This document shows positions 35,749 through 44,385 of a stretch of 64,000 nucleotides of DNA, piece by piece. The notes under the pieces were generated by a model, which saw only the letters and a list, made by a program, of their open reading frames with translations, searched no databases and was not told the origin of the DNA. The translations under genes were made by a program, and so were the position numbers. The DNA comes from Actinomadura terrae. GTDB lineage: Bacteria; Actinomycetota; Actinomycetes; Streptosporangiales; Streptosporangiaceae. How positions within the stretch are numbered: position 1 is the first letter of the stretch; each line of letters opens with the position of its first letter. The DNA lies in assembly GCF_022751215.1 (NCBI RefSeq), contig NZ_JAICDG010000002.1, positions 496,001 to 560,000 of the forward strand, in the 5' to 3' direction.

Positions 35749-38004
35749 CTAATGCTCCTGCGACGCGGTGTGAACGGCGGCGAGGTGGTCGTGGAACTCG
35801 GCGTGCCGGAACTGGTAGACCGGGCCGACGGTCCGCAGCAGGCCCAACCGGTGCGCGTCGTCCAGGAACGCCATCAACGACCGCGGCAGCAGCCGCCGCC
35901 GGGCCGACCAGAAGGTCACGACCAGATACGCCAGCCACGCATGGCGCCGCCCGAACCCCAGCCCACCCACGAGCCCGCCCAAGAGCCCGAACCCGAGCCC
36001 GCTCGCGAGCCCGCCCCCCGTCCCGAACGCGACCCCGCCGAAGGTTCCGCCCACGAGGCCACTCACAAGCCCGAACCCGCCCCCGACCGTGCAGATGCGC
36101 AGAAGGTTCAGGGCACGGTCCACGCGCCAGGTGGCGATGGGTGTGTTGGCATGTCCCGAGGCCGCCGGGGTCTCCACCCAGGCGATGAGCCTGCCCACGA
36201 GTCCGTATGTCGCCCCGATCACAAGCCCGGCCGCGATCCCGAACACGAGCCGGGGGCCCAACCCGGGCTCCGGCCCGGACCTCAGCTCGTCCGCGAGCCC
36301 TGTCGCGAGCCCGAACACGAGTCCGCCCACGGACCCGCCGACAAGGCCGAGCACAAGCCCGCCCGCGAGCCGCTTGACCAGAAGAAGCCTTCCTCCTGTG
36401 GTCTTGAGATTCGCATAGCCGGGGGTGTCCGGCGCCCACCAGTGGGCGTAGAGCACGACCGCGAGCCCGCCCACGAGCTCGATCACGAACTCGACCATGA
36501 CTGCGAGCATGTATCCGGACACGAGCCCGACCAAAAGCCCGACCGCGATCCCGACCACGGGCCCGGCCCCCGCCCCGACACGGAGCCCGGTCGCGAGCCC
36601 GCCCACGAGCCCGAACACGAGGCCGCCCACGAGCCTGAAGGCGAGTTTGTTGAGGCGGACGTTGGGCGGGTCGGTGATGGCGGCCAGTCGCCACCAAGCC
36701 AGGTCTCGCGTGGGGACGGTGTCCAGGAGGTGGGCGAGATAACCCAGCCAGCGGGTCGCCTGGACGGGATCGTGTCGGCGGCGGGGGCGGAACAGCACTG
36801 CGGGGTCGGCGCTGGGTGGACGGGCGTCGATGAGGGCGGGGATGAGCTGGTCGAAAAAGTGGGTTCGCAGGCTTTGCGGGGTGGGGAACCGGGCCGGGTC
36901 GGTGAGCGGGGCGGGGTCGGTGCGGGTGGTGATGTGGGTGGTGCGCAGCAGCCACAGCCCCAGCGGGGCGGACACGACCTCGGTCAGGTGCGGGGCGCGG
37001 CCGGTGCGAATCTTGTGCAGGGTGTCGGCCCAGGCGGGCGACGGGACCGGTGGCAGGCAGGAGGCCAGGTAGTCGGCGGCGGCGTCGGCGGTCACCGGTT
37101 GCGGCTGGATGACGGCGGCGGAGGTGAGAACGTCGCGAGCAAGGGCGGCGTCGGTGAACTCGCGGGTGCGGCTGGTGAGGATGAGCTGGTCGTGGTCGGC
37201 CAGCGACCGGTTGAGGGCGGCGATCACGGCGGCGCGGGTCTGGGCGGGGATCTCGTCCAGGCCGTCCAGCACGGGCAGGATGTGGGCGCGCTGTACTAGC
37301 TGGTCGGCGGCGTCCGGTCCGTACTGCGGTGCGCGCAGCGACGGGTAGGTCTCGCGCAGGCGGGCGGTGAGCCAGCCCTGTAATCGCGGGAACCGTTCGG
37401 TGTCCCAGTCGGCGACCGAGACCAGCACCGGCACCGGCTCGTCCGGTTCGGGATGCTCCAGCAGTTCCCGGACCAACTGCACCGCCAGCGTCGTCTTGCC
37501 CGACCCAGGCCCGCCGATGATCACCAGTCGGCGGCGCCGCAATGCCCGGAACCGTCCGGCCATCGCCCCGATCTGGTCTGCGGTGCCCGACCACGCCAGG
37601 GCATCGTCGGCGGTGATGTGCGCCGGGTGGTCCATGATCCGCTGATCGGTGGTCAGCTCCCACCGCACCGGGATCGGGGCGGGGTCGTCCAGTTCCCGGA
37701 TGCGGGCCTCCTCCCGCCACTGCGCGGCGACCATGACCGCCAGCGCGTCCTTGGCCAGGGCCACCGTCTCGGCGTCGGCCACGGGCGCCGGGCCCCGCTG
37801 CCGCCACCACAACACCAACTTGACCACCAGCGTCGGCACGGCCAGCAGCACCCCGACCAACTGCGCCACGTTCGCCGACGTCTGCAACCCGTCCTTGCCG
37901 CGCCAGACCGCGAACATCCACACCAGCAGCCCGACCACGATCAGCAGCCCGGCGGCCACCACCACCCCGCGCCATCCATCGCCACGCCCTCGCATGCCCA
38001 CCAT
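35749..38004 (-). CDS. Membrane NACHT/STAND NTPase with glycine-zipper domain
   Basis: A ~751-residue paralogue of the protein at 8.5 kb with the same order of parts. Two N-terminal helices (VVVAAGLLIVVGLLVWMFAV; VAQLVGVLLAVPTLVVKLVL) are followed by a linker and the NACHT domain. Walker A GGPGSGKTT is near residue 163 and Walker B ILPVLDGLDEIP about 80 residues later; LTSRTREF follows. A long membrane region is built from GL(V/A)xGL(V/A)GG(L/T) glycine-zipper repeats, and the end is MAFLDDAHRLGLLRTVGPVY plus FRHAEFHDHLA. ATG 38004 is chosen. The membrane region is far longer and more repetitive than in the paralogue. A self-assembling, pore-like effector is a reasonable but unproven idea. 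Confidence 0.85.
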   Translation of the reverse strand: MVGMRGRGDGWRGVVVAAGLLIVVGLLVWMFAVWRGKDGLQTSANVAQLVGVLLAVPTLVVKLVLWWRQRGPAPVADAETVALAKDALAVMVAAQWREEARIRELDDPAPIPVRWELTTDQRIMDHPAHITADDALAWSGTADQIGAMAGRFRALRRRRLVIIGGPGSGKTTLAVQLVRELLEHPEPDEPVPVLVSVADWDTERFPRLQGWLTARLRETYPSLRAPQYGPDAADQLVQRAHILPVLDGLDEIPAQTRAAVIAALNRSLADHDQLILTSRTREFTDAALARDVLTSAAVIQPQPVTADAAADYLASCLPPVPSPAWADTLHKIRTGRAPHLTEVVSAPLGLWLLRTTHITTRTDPAPLTDPARFPTPQSLRTHFFDQLIPALIDARPPSADPAVLFRPRRRHDPVQATRWLGYLAHLLDTVPTRDLAWWRLAAITDPPNVRLNKLAFRLVGGLVFGLVGGLATGLRVGAGAGPVVGIAVGLLVGLVSGYMLAVMVEFVIELVGGLAVVLYAHWWAPDTPGYANLKTTGGRLLLVKRLAGGLVLGLVGGSVGGLVFGLATGLADELRSGPEPGLGPRLVFGIAAGLVIGATYGLVGRLIAWVETPAASGHANTPIATWRVDRALNLLRICTVGGGFGLVSGLVGGTFGGVAFGTGGGLASGLGFGLLGGLVGGLGFGRRHAWLAYLVVTFWSARRRLLPRSLMAFLDDAHRLGLLRTVGPVYQFRHAEFHDHLAAVHTASQEH

Positions 38005-38192
38005 CGTCAGGGCGCAGCACCGACCATGCCGGGAAACCACACAAACCGTGACGCGCGTCCCCGACGGCCACTACCGACCGCCCAAAGCAGCAATCCGCAC
38101 CGACGAGCTGATCGCGCGGCACTGACGAGCGCGAACGGTTCGGCGTCGGAGTCAGTCGAGACGATGCCGTCGGACGCCGCTGCCTAGGCGGC

Positions 38193-38627
38193 TCACATAT
38201 CGCTGAAGTCGGGAATGGTGACCGAACCGTCCTCGGCCAAGGGGAAGCTGGGATTGTGCGCGACCTCCCACGCGTGCCCGTCGGGGTCGGTGAACGCCCC
38301 GGTATAGAAGCCCAACGGGGACCGGACGCCCGCCTTGGTGACCGTTCCACCCGACTCGCCGGCCGCCGCGAGCACGGCATCCACCTCGGCGTCCGAGCGG
38401 ACGTTGTGCGCCAGGACGATGCCCTCGAACCCCGCCACGGGCGTCGGCTCCAGACCGCAGTCCCGCGCGAGCTTGCCGCGGTCCCACAGGGATATCCCGA
38501 TACACCCCGCCTGGAAGAAGACCGTCTCCTCGACCTCCTGCCCCCGCCACCCCAACGCCTCGTAGAACGCCCGAGCCCGAGCCAGATCAGTCACACCGAG
38601 TGTTATCAAAGTTACACGTTGTTCCAT
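38193..38627 (-). CDS. VOC family (glyoxalase-like) protein
   Basis: A 144-residue vicinal-oxygen-chelate protein: VTLITLGVTDLARARAFYEA and LGWRGQEVEETVFFQAG, then the second half ending FYTGAFTDPDGHAWEVAHNP. It is of the type often annotated as a predicted lactoylglutathione lyase without a known substrate. ATG 38627 starts the conserved fold; an upstream in-frame codon at 38648 would add seven residues. Its last 175 bp are duplicated at 31.8 kb. Confidence 0.88.
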   Translation of the reverse strand: MEQRVTLITLGVTDLARARAFYEALGWRGQEVEETVFFQAGCIGISLWDRGKLARDCGLEPTPVAGFEGIVLAHNVRSDAEVDAVLAAAGESGGTVTKAGVRSPLGFYTGAFTDPDGHAWEVAHNPSFPLAEDGSVTIPDFSDM

Positions 38628-38718
38628 ATCGCCGACACTACGCCCCACCCCAACTCAATCCACTTCGGGGCTCGATTTCCGCCCCTTGCCCCCGCGTGGC
38701 GGCAGCGCCTCCAGCCCC

Positions 38719-38749
38719 GTGCGGCCTGGCCTCCGCGGTCAGGCCGCAC
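38719..38749 (-). terminator. Hairpin after the ThDP enzyme gene
   Basis: GTGCGGCCTG pairs with CAGGCCGCAC across an 11-base loop, about 85 bp beyond the stop of the minus-strand ThDP enzyme gene. There is no T-tract. Confidence 0.5.
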
Positions 38750-38832
38750 GAGCCGTGCACCCTCCAACCGCCCGACCACGGCACAACGGTCGCTCCCGCA
38801 CCTCGCTTGAAGACCAGCCGCGGGTGGCCTGG

Positions 38833-40530
38833 TCATCCGTCCTCCGCGCGGAGCACTTCGGCGCGTCCGCGCAGTGACCACGGAATTTCGTCGCGGTCCA
38901 CGCGCGCGTCGATGAGCCAGGGGGCTCCGTGGTCGAGGGCCGTGCTCAGAGCCTGGTCGAACTGCGGCAGGGTGGTGGCCGTGGCGGCCTCGGCGCCGAG
39001 TCCGCGCGCTATCGCCGCGGCGTCCAGGGGCCGGGAGTACGACGACCCCGGTGCATTGCTGAAGATCACTTCTTGAAGGTTGGTGACCATGGCGTTGCCG
39101 CCGTTGTTCAGCACGATCCAGATCACGTCCAGGTGCTGTTCGACAGCGGTGTGGATCTCCATTCCGGTCATCGCGAACGCGGCGTCTCCGACGACTGCGA
39201 CGACGGGCCGCTCCGGTCGTGCCATCTTCGCTCCGATGGAGGCCGGGATGGCATAACCCATGCATGCCAGGTTGATGGAGCAGAAGATTTCGCCGGGCGG
39301 ACGGGAAACGTACTGCTCCCCGATCCAGCACAGCGAGTTGCCGTTGTCGATGAAGATCAGCGCGTCGCGGGGCAGGGTGCTGTTCAGGCGTGCGGTCAGG
39401 GCCGATGCCCGCAGGACCGGATGTCCCTTCTGAAGGACGTCGGAGCGGTCCGTCGCCGCCGAGCGGACGGGGACACGGGGACACGGTGCGTCCAGCGGAG
39501 CGAGAAGGGCGAGCACGTCGTCGAGCGCGGACCGCACATCCGCCACGACCGCGTGGTCGACCGGGAAGTTCCTGCCGATCTGGAGGGGGTCCGCGTCCAC
39601 CTGGCATATCGTCCGGCCGGCGGTGAGCCGCTCGTCCCAGCCGAAGGTCGAGACCTCGCCCAGGCTGCTGCCGAGGACCAGCAGGAGGTCGACGTCCTCG
39701 GACAGGACCGCGCCATGGGTCTCCGGACTTCCGCCGTAGGTGCCGAAGACGCCCAGGGAGAGCGGGTGCTCCTCGGGGAAGACGCTCTTTCCCTTCGTCG
39801 TCGTCGCTACCGGGATGCCACGCCGTTCGGCCAGCGTGACGAGCTGGGGCCCGGCGCCTGAGACCTTCGCGCCCTGACCCGCGAAGATCACCGGATTGCG
39901 GGCGGTGGCGATGGCCTCTGACAGTGCCTCGATCTGGGCCCGGTCGGCCCGCCTCGCCGGCACCGCCGGGAGGGCACGCCGCCTGCCTTCGGGAGGCTCG
40001 GGGGCGCTGAGCACGTCACCCGGCAGCCCGAGGTAAACCGCCCCGGGCAGATCGGACGTCGCCGTCCGGATGGCGCGAAGGACATGATGCGCCAGCTGCC
40101 GGGGATCGGTGACGAGTGCTGACAGCTTGACGGCCGACCGGAACATGGCGACCGAATCGATGCTCCAGTTCCCGCCGCTGCCGTCCTGGAGGCCGCCCTG
40201 TCCGAAGGTGGCGGTCGGAACCTGCGCCCCGAGGACGAGCAGCGGGGCCCAGTCGCTCGTGGCGCTCGCCGCCGCCGTGATCGCGTGCATCGTACCCGGC
40301 CCGGCGGTCACACACGCGACGCCGAGTCCACCGGTCGCCTGCGCGTGCCCTTCCGCCATGAACACCGCTCCCTCCTCGTGCTTGGTCAGCACGAAGTCGA
40401 TGCCCGTCCTTTCGTCGACGACGTTCAGCAGAGAAAGCAGCGGGCCGCCGGGGACACCGAAGATCCGCGACACCCCCGCTTCGGCGAGCATGTCGAGGAG
40501 CAGGTGTGCTGTGGTCCGGTCCTGAGTCAT
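38833..40530 (-). CDS. Thiamine diphosphate-dependent enzyme (acetolactate synthase-like)
   Basis: A 565-residue ThDP enzyme of the acetolactate synthase/benzoylformate decarboxylase superfamily. Catalytic Glu lies in LTKHEEGAVFMAEGHAQAT (about residue 52). The central domain has NPVIFAGQGAKVSGAG. The ThDP-binding motif VVGDAAFAMTGMEIHTAVEQ leads to VLNNGG. These enzymes split or join 2-oxo acids. It lacks features proving a true acetolactate synthase and has no small subunit beside it. Its ATG overlaps the stop of the upstream cupin gene (ATGA), so the two act together. The substrate is unknown. Confidence 0.88.
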   Translation of the reverse strand: MTQDRTTAHLLLDMLAEAGVSRIFGVPGGPLLSLLNVVDERTGIDFVLTKHEEGAVFMAEGHAQATGGLGVACVTAGPGTMHAITAAASATSDWAPLLVLGAQVPTATFGQGGLQDGSGGNWSIDSVAMFRSAVKLSALVTDPRQLAHHVLRAIRTATSDLPGAVYLGLPGDVLSAPEPPEGRRRALPAVPARRADRAQIEALSEAIATARNPVIFAGQGAKVSGAGPQLVTLAERRGIPVATTTKGKSVFPEEHPLSLGVFGTYGGSPETHGAVLSEDVDLLLVLGSSLGEVSTFGWDERLTAGRTICQVDADPLQIGRNFPVDHAVVADVRSALDDVLALLAPLDAPCPRVPVRSAATDRSDVLQKGHPVLRASALTARLNSTLPRDALIFIDNGNSLCWIGEQYVSRPPGEIFCSINLACMGYAIPASIGAKMARPERPVVAVVGDAAFAMTGMEIHTAVEQHLDVIWIVLNNGGNAMVTNLQEVIFSNAPGSSYSRPLDAAAIARGLGAEAATATTLPQFDQALSTALDHGAPWLIDARVDRDEIPWSLRGRAEVLRAEDG

Positions 40531-40967
40531 CTCCGCCGCCCACCGCTCATGGCGGGGCCCGCCGCGTCCGGAGGATCCATGGGGACCGACAGGGGTGAAT
40601 CCTGGGGCAGAAAATAGACGACGTGTAATACCAGCGGTGCCGCTTCCCGGTTCTCACCTTTATGGACGTTGTCTGGTCCACTCGCCTCGACCGCGCACTG
40701 CCCGGCGGTGAGGACGTGGCTGGATAGATCCGCGGACGTGTGGGTGAGGCTGCCCGAGGAGACCACGACCAGGAGCGGCCCCGGATGGTAGTGCCAGCCG
40801 GTCGAGCCCCCGGGCGGAAGGATCATCCTCTGCATCACGATCGTCGAGGCGTCCCGGCCGAGGTGCGGCAGGGCGTCCCCGGCTTCCCCCGCGGCGAAAG
40901 TCACACTTTTCGGCGAGGGGGCCCGTTGCGGATTGCGGTCTGATTTTTCCGTTGCCCGGGTATTCAT
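40527..40967 (-). CDS. Cupin domain protein
   Basis: A 146-residue single-cupin protein. Motif 1 is GSTGWHYHPGPLLVVVSSGS, with the two His of the metal site; motif 2 (GPDNVHKGENREAAPLVLHV) supplies the third His. Such small cupins act as dioxygenases, isomerases or sensors. The ATG at 40967 is chosen over an in-frame TTG at 40973. The gene leads a two-gene operon with the ThDP enzyme (four-base overlap). The C-terminus ends in low-complexity Pro/Arg. Confidence 0.85.
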   Translation of the reverse strand: MNTRATEKSDRNPQRAPSPKSVTFAAGEAGDALPHLGRDASTIVMQRMILPPGGSTGWHYHPGPLLVVVSSGSLTHTSADLSSHVLTAGQCAVEASGPDNVHKGENREAAPLVLHVVYFLPQDSPLSVPMDPPDAAGPAMSGGRRR

Positions 40968-41325
40968 GATCAAAAACTTTCGGTATGCGGTGGCAATAAA
41001 TGAATCGACGGCGTGCTACCCGCCCGATGGAAAGCTCAAACCGAACATGAATGAAATCAGCCAACGTTCCGTAGTACGCCAGAGAATCCAGTTGCCGCGG
41101 TAGCTGCATTAGTACTCGAATTATGCGCGGCATCGGTGTGCTGCCGATGTAGTAGGCGGTGGCGATTGACCGGTTGGCCAGAAGTCACGGCCGGGTTTCG
41201 ATGACATGAGCGTGTTCGGGCGAGCCTGGGATCTCGCGACAAGTAGTCTCACTATTTGGACGATTTTTCTCAAGATATGGACTTAGGTGTTACGATCATG
41301 AAGGGGTGGGGACGGAGGTGAGGGG
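40968..41325. other. AT-richer divergent promoter region
   Basis: No gene is seen. The segment has clearly lower GC than its surroundings, with A/T-rich stretches near 40,990-41,120 and 41,240-41,295. It lies between the divergent cupin and OsmC-like genes and probably holds both promoters. Confidence 0.55.
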
Positions 41326-41696
41326 GTGGTCGAGGCTGTGGCGCTTCCGGCTCCTTGGCGGGTCAGGTTCGAGGCGGGCGGCGACGAGGGCTTCGCCGAT
41401 ACGTGCAAGGACGGCATCGGTGGTTCGGCGGGGATGCGGCCGCATGAGCTGTTGGAGGCCGCCCTGGCCACCTGCATGACCATCTCGGCGCGGATGGCGC
41501 TGGCCGATCTCGGCATCGCCGACGCCGACGTGGGGTCCGGGTCGGCCTTGAGCGCGAGGAGTCGGCGACGCGGTTCGTGTACGAACTCCTGCTCTCCCCG
41601 GAACTTGAGATTCACAGGAGCGTGCTCGAAGAGCGCATCGCCTGCTCGCCGGTGCGCTCCACGCTGAGCAAGCCGTTGGTTTTCGAACCCGCCTGA
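41326..41696 (+). pseudogene. OsmC family peroxiredoxin-like gene with frameshift
   Basis: The first part reads WRVRFEAGGDEGFADTCKDG, then RPHELLEAALATCMTISARM with the first OsmC cysteine. After ADADVG, near 41,535, the family sequence continues in another frame as VGLEREESATRFVYELLLSP, then ERIACSPVRSTLSKPLVFEP (second cysteine) and a stop at 41,694-41,696. One base lost or two gained would explain it. Intact OsmC proteins reduce organic peroxides with this Cys pair. The GTG start has a GGAGGTGAG site. It could be a genuine pseudogene or a sequencing error. Confidence 0.82.
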
Positions 41697-42035
41697 CGGG
41701 CTGTTCGGCGGGTTGGCTCGCTGGACGGGCCCCTGGTGTGCGGGCGATTTTCGCAAAGCGGTTGTGGTGCCTGTTCTGTCGTGCTTGAGTTGATCAACGG
41801 TGGAACGAACTCCGCCGGGCCGGTGCGCCTTCGCGGACCGGAGTCCGGTGGTACCACCGGCCACAGACGTGGCATGTACCGATTTTGGCTGCGTTTTTCC
41901 GCAGCGTCACCCCGGTTGGCCTTTCGCGGTTTCTCGGATTGGTTCCGCGTTTTCTCCGCCGTGCCGTGAAGATTCCGGCGCGTGGCGACCTCGGGTGACG
42001 GCCGATTTCTGTACACCCACGTCGAATGAGGTTTC
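41697..42035. other. Intergenic region before PBP gene
   Basis: About 340 bp without a supported gene. It ends in a GAGG ribosome-binding site for the PBP gene, and a weaker GC content near 41,870-41,950 suggests a promoter. Nothing else is recognised. Confidence 0.5.
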
Positions 42036-44252
42036 ATGCGTCGCCGGACACCGGCCCATCGTCGTCTCGTGCCCGCTCACCGTCGTCAGCTCCGGACGTT
42101 CTTCCAGGCCGTTCGAGGTTCGTCCAGGCTGTGGAAGAAGCGGCCGAAGTTGTGGCGCCGCCTGCGCGGTGTGCTCTGTGGCCTTCTTGCGCTCTGTCTT
42201 GTGCTGGTCGGGACGGTCGTCATCGCGTATGTGCGCACGCCGCTGCCCACGGAACCGCAGGACGGTGTGACGGACGAAGGCTCCGCGGTCTACTACGCCG
42301 ACGGCCGCACGCCCGCGTTCCGGCTCGGCGCCAATCGCGAGGGCGTCCGCTACGACCAGATCCCGGAGCATGTGCGATGGGCCGTCATCGCCGCCGAGGA
42401 TCGCGGCTTCTACGGGGGCCATGGGGTCTCGCCCGTGGGCATGGTCCGTGCGCTGGCCAAAGGGGCATCCGGCGGCGAGTCGCAAGGCGGTTCGACGATC
42501 ACCCAGCAGTTGGCGCGCAACTATTTCAAGGGGCTCAGCCAGAAACGGTCTTTCAACCGGAAGTTCAAGGAGATCTTCGTCGCGCTCAAGCTGGACGAGC
42601 ATCGCAGCAAAGAAGAGATCCTCACGCTTTACCTCAACACCGTCTACTTCGGCCGCCAGGCGTCCGGGGTCCAGGCGGCGGCGCGGGCGTACTTCAACCG
42701 GGATGTCTGGGAGCTGTCCGTGAGCCAGGCGGCGCTGCTCGCGGCGATGATCCAGCGGCCCACGTACTTCCACACGAAGGGAGACGACCCGCCCGCCCGC
42801 GCGCTGCGAGCCCGATGGCAGTACGTGATCGACGGGATGGTGGCAATGGGCAGGCTGACCCGCGCCCAGGCTCAGCGGGAACGTTTCCCCGAGACCCGGG
42901 ACGAATGGCAAGGTGTGAGCGTCTCCGGCCAGACTCTGATGGTCCGGCAGCGCATTCTGGACGAGCTGCGCGAACTCTCCGTCCCGGTCCAGAGCGTGGT
43001 GAACGGACGCCTGAAGATTTACACCAGCCTCGACCAGAACTGGATGCGGTACGCCGAGGAGGCGATGCGCGACGCCGGCGAGCCGCGCTGGCCCGGAACG
43101 GTCCGAACCGGGCTGATCGCGGTCGATCCGCAGGACGGAGCGGTAAAGGCGTTCTACGGAGGCGATCCGAAACGCAGCCAGTACGACGGCGTCTTCAATC
43201 CGGTGGCGCAGGCCGCCTCCACCTTCAAGCCATATGTATTGGCGGCGGCGCTCCGGCGCGGCTACAGCGTCCGGTCGGTCGTGAGCGGCGCATCGCCGCA
43301 GAAGTTCGCGCCGGATGGTCAGCTGACGCCGATGACCGCGCCAGGCTATCTGGTATCCAACGACGAGAACGTCGGCTCACTCGGCACCATCGACCTGGCC
43401 AAGGCGACGGCCCTCTCGGTCAACACCGGCTACGTCAAGCTGGCCTTCGAAGCCGGGCTCCCCAACGTCAGCCGGACCGCCGAGGATTTCGGAGTCCCGC
43501 ACTCCGCCCTCGCGCCGTTCAAGGGCCAGGTCGGCGTCGCCCTGGGCACCGCCAATATCTCCGCGGCGGTCCAGGCGGCCGGATACGCGACGTTCGCCAA
43601 CGGGGGTCTGGCCGTCCGGCCGCACGTCATTACGAAAATCGTCGACGCGCGGGGACGGGAGCTCCCGCTGCCCTGGCGGCAGCATGGGCGCCGCGTCCTC
43701 ACGACCGAGCAGGCCGCTCAGGTGACCTACGCGCTCCGGGAGACCGTCCGCTCGGGGACCGGACGCCGCGCGGCCCTGCCCGGACGAGACGTCGCAGGCA
43801 AGACGGGCACCTCGGACCGCAACCGTGCCGCATGGTTCGTCGGCTATGTGCCGCGACTGTCGGCCGCGGTGATGATGACCGACACCAGCGGCGCGCCGTT
43901 GAAAGGCCTGGCGGGACAGCGCGGCACGGTCTCCGGAGAGACGGCTCCGGCGAATATCTGGCGCTCTTTCATGAGCAAGGCCACCCAGGGCATGCCGCTC
44001 GAACCGTTCACCGAGCCGCTTTTCACCGGGCAGACCAAGGACTGGGCGAGCAAACTCACTGACACCACGCCCGCGCCGCCACCGTCCACTGTCACCAAAC
44101 CCTCACCCAGGCTGGGCCCTGTCACCAAGCCCACGCCGAGTGCCGGCACCACGCCCTCGCAGACACCGTCCGCCGACGCCAAGCTCCGGCGAATCTGCGA
44201 GCTGCCCGCCAACCGCACAAAGCCCGCCTGCAAGCAAGCAAAACCCAGATGA
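42036..44252 (+). CDS. Class A penicillin-binding protein (transglycosylase/transpeptidase)
   Basis: A 738-residue bifunctional peptidoglycan synthase. A basic cytoplasmic tail and one transmembrane helix (LRGVLCGLLALCLVLVGTVV, residues ~44-63) precede the GT51 domain, with VIAAEDRGFYGGHG (catalytic Glu), QGGSTITQQLARNYFKG and KEEILTLYLNTVYFG. The transpeptidase domain has the STFK nucleophile (QAASTFKPYVLAAALRRG), SVN (LSVNTGYVKLA) and KTG (VAGKTGTSDRNRAAWFVGYV). The C-terminal ~70 residues are a Pro/Thr-rich tail ending in two Cys. It polymerises and crosslinks peptidoglycan outside the membrane. It is not clearly in an operon. Confidence 0.95.
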   Translation: MRRRTPAHRRLVPAHRRQLRTFFQAVRGSSRLWKKRPKLWRRLRGVLCGLLALCLVLVGTVVIAYVRTPLPTEPQDGVTDEGSAVYYADGRTPAFRLGANREGVRYDQIPEHVRWAVIAAEDRGFYGGHGVSPVGMVRALAKGASGGESQGGSTITQQLARNYFKGLSQKRSFNRKFKEIFVALKLDEHRSKEEILTLYLNTVYFGRQASGVQAAARAYFNRDVWELSVSQAALLAAMIQRPTYFHTKGDDPPARALRARWQYVIDGMVAMGRLTRAQAQRERFPETRDEWQGVSVSGQTLMVRQRILDELRELSVPVQSVVNGRLKIYTSLDQNWMRYAEEAMRDAGEPRWPGTVRTGLIAVDPQDGAVKAFYGGDPKRSQYDGVFNPVAQAASTFKPYVLAAALRRGYSVRSVVSGASPQKFAPDGQLTPMTAPGYLVSNDENVGSLGTIDLAKATALSVNTGYVKLAFEAGLPNVSRTAEDFGVPHSALAPFKGQVGVALGTANISAAVQAAGYATFANGGLAVRPHVITKIVDARGRELPLPWRQHGRRVLTTEQAAQVTYALRETVRSGTGRRAALPGRDVAGKTGTSDRNRAAWFVGYVPRLSAAVMMTDTSGAPLKGLAGQRGTVSGETAPANIWRSFMSKATQGMPLEPFTEPLFTGQTKDWASKLTDTTPAPPPSTVTKPSPRLGPVTKPTPSAGTTPSQTPSADAKLRRICELPANRTKPACKQAKPR

Positions 44253-44385
44253 GGAACGCCACGTCGCGTGGACGAGGCATCCGCGGGCGGGTCGCGGACG
44301 TCCGCGTGCGCCGCCTTTCGCGCCGGGGCATTGCACGTCAGACTGTCAGCGGAGTGTCCGGTGGTGTTGTGTTCGGAGGGTCGTG

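Noticed and set aside
35234..38380. 1,048-residue minus-strand frame over the NACHT gene
   Set aside because: Overlaps the motif-bearing NACHT frame in another register and is Arg/Pro/Gly-rich without domains.
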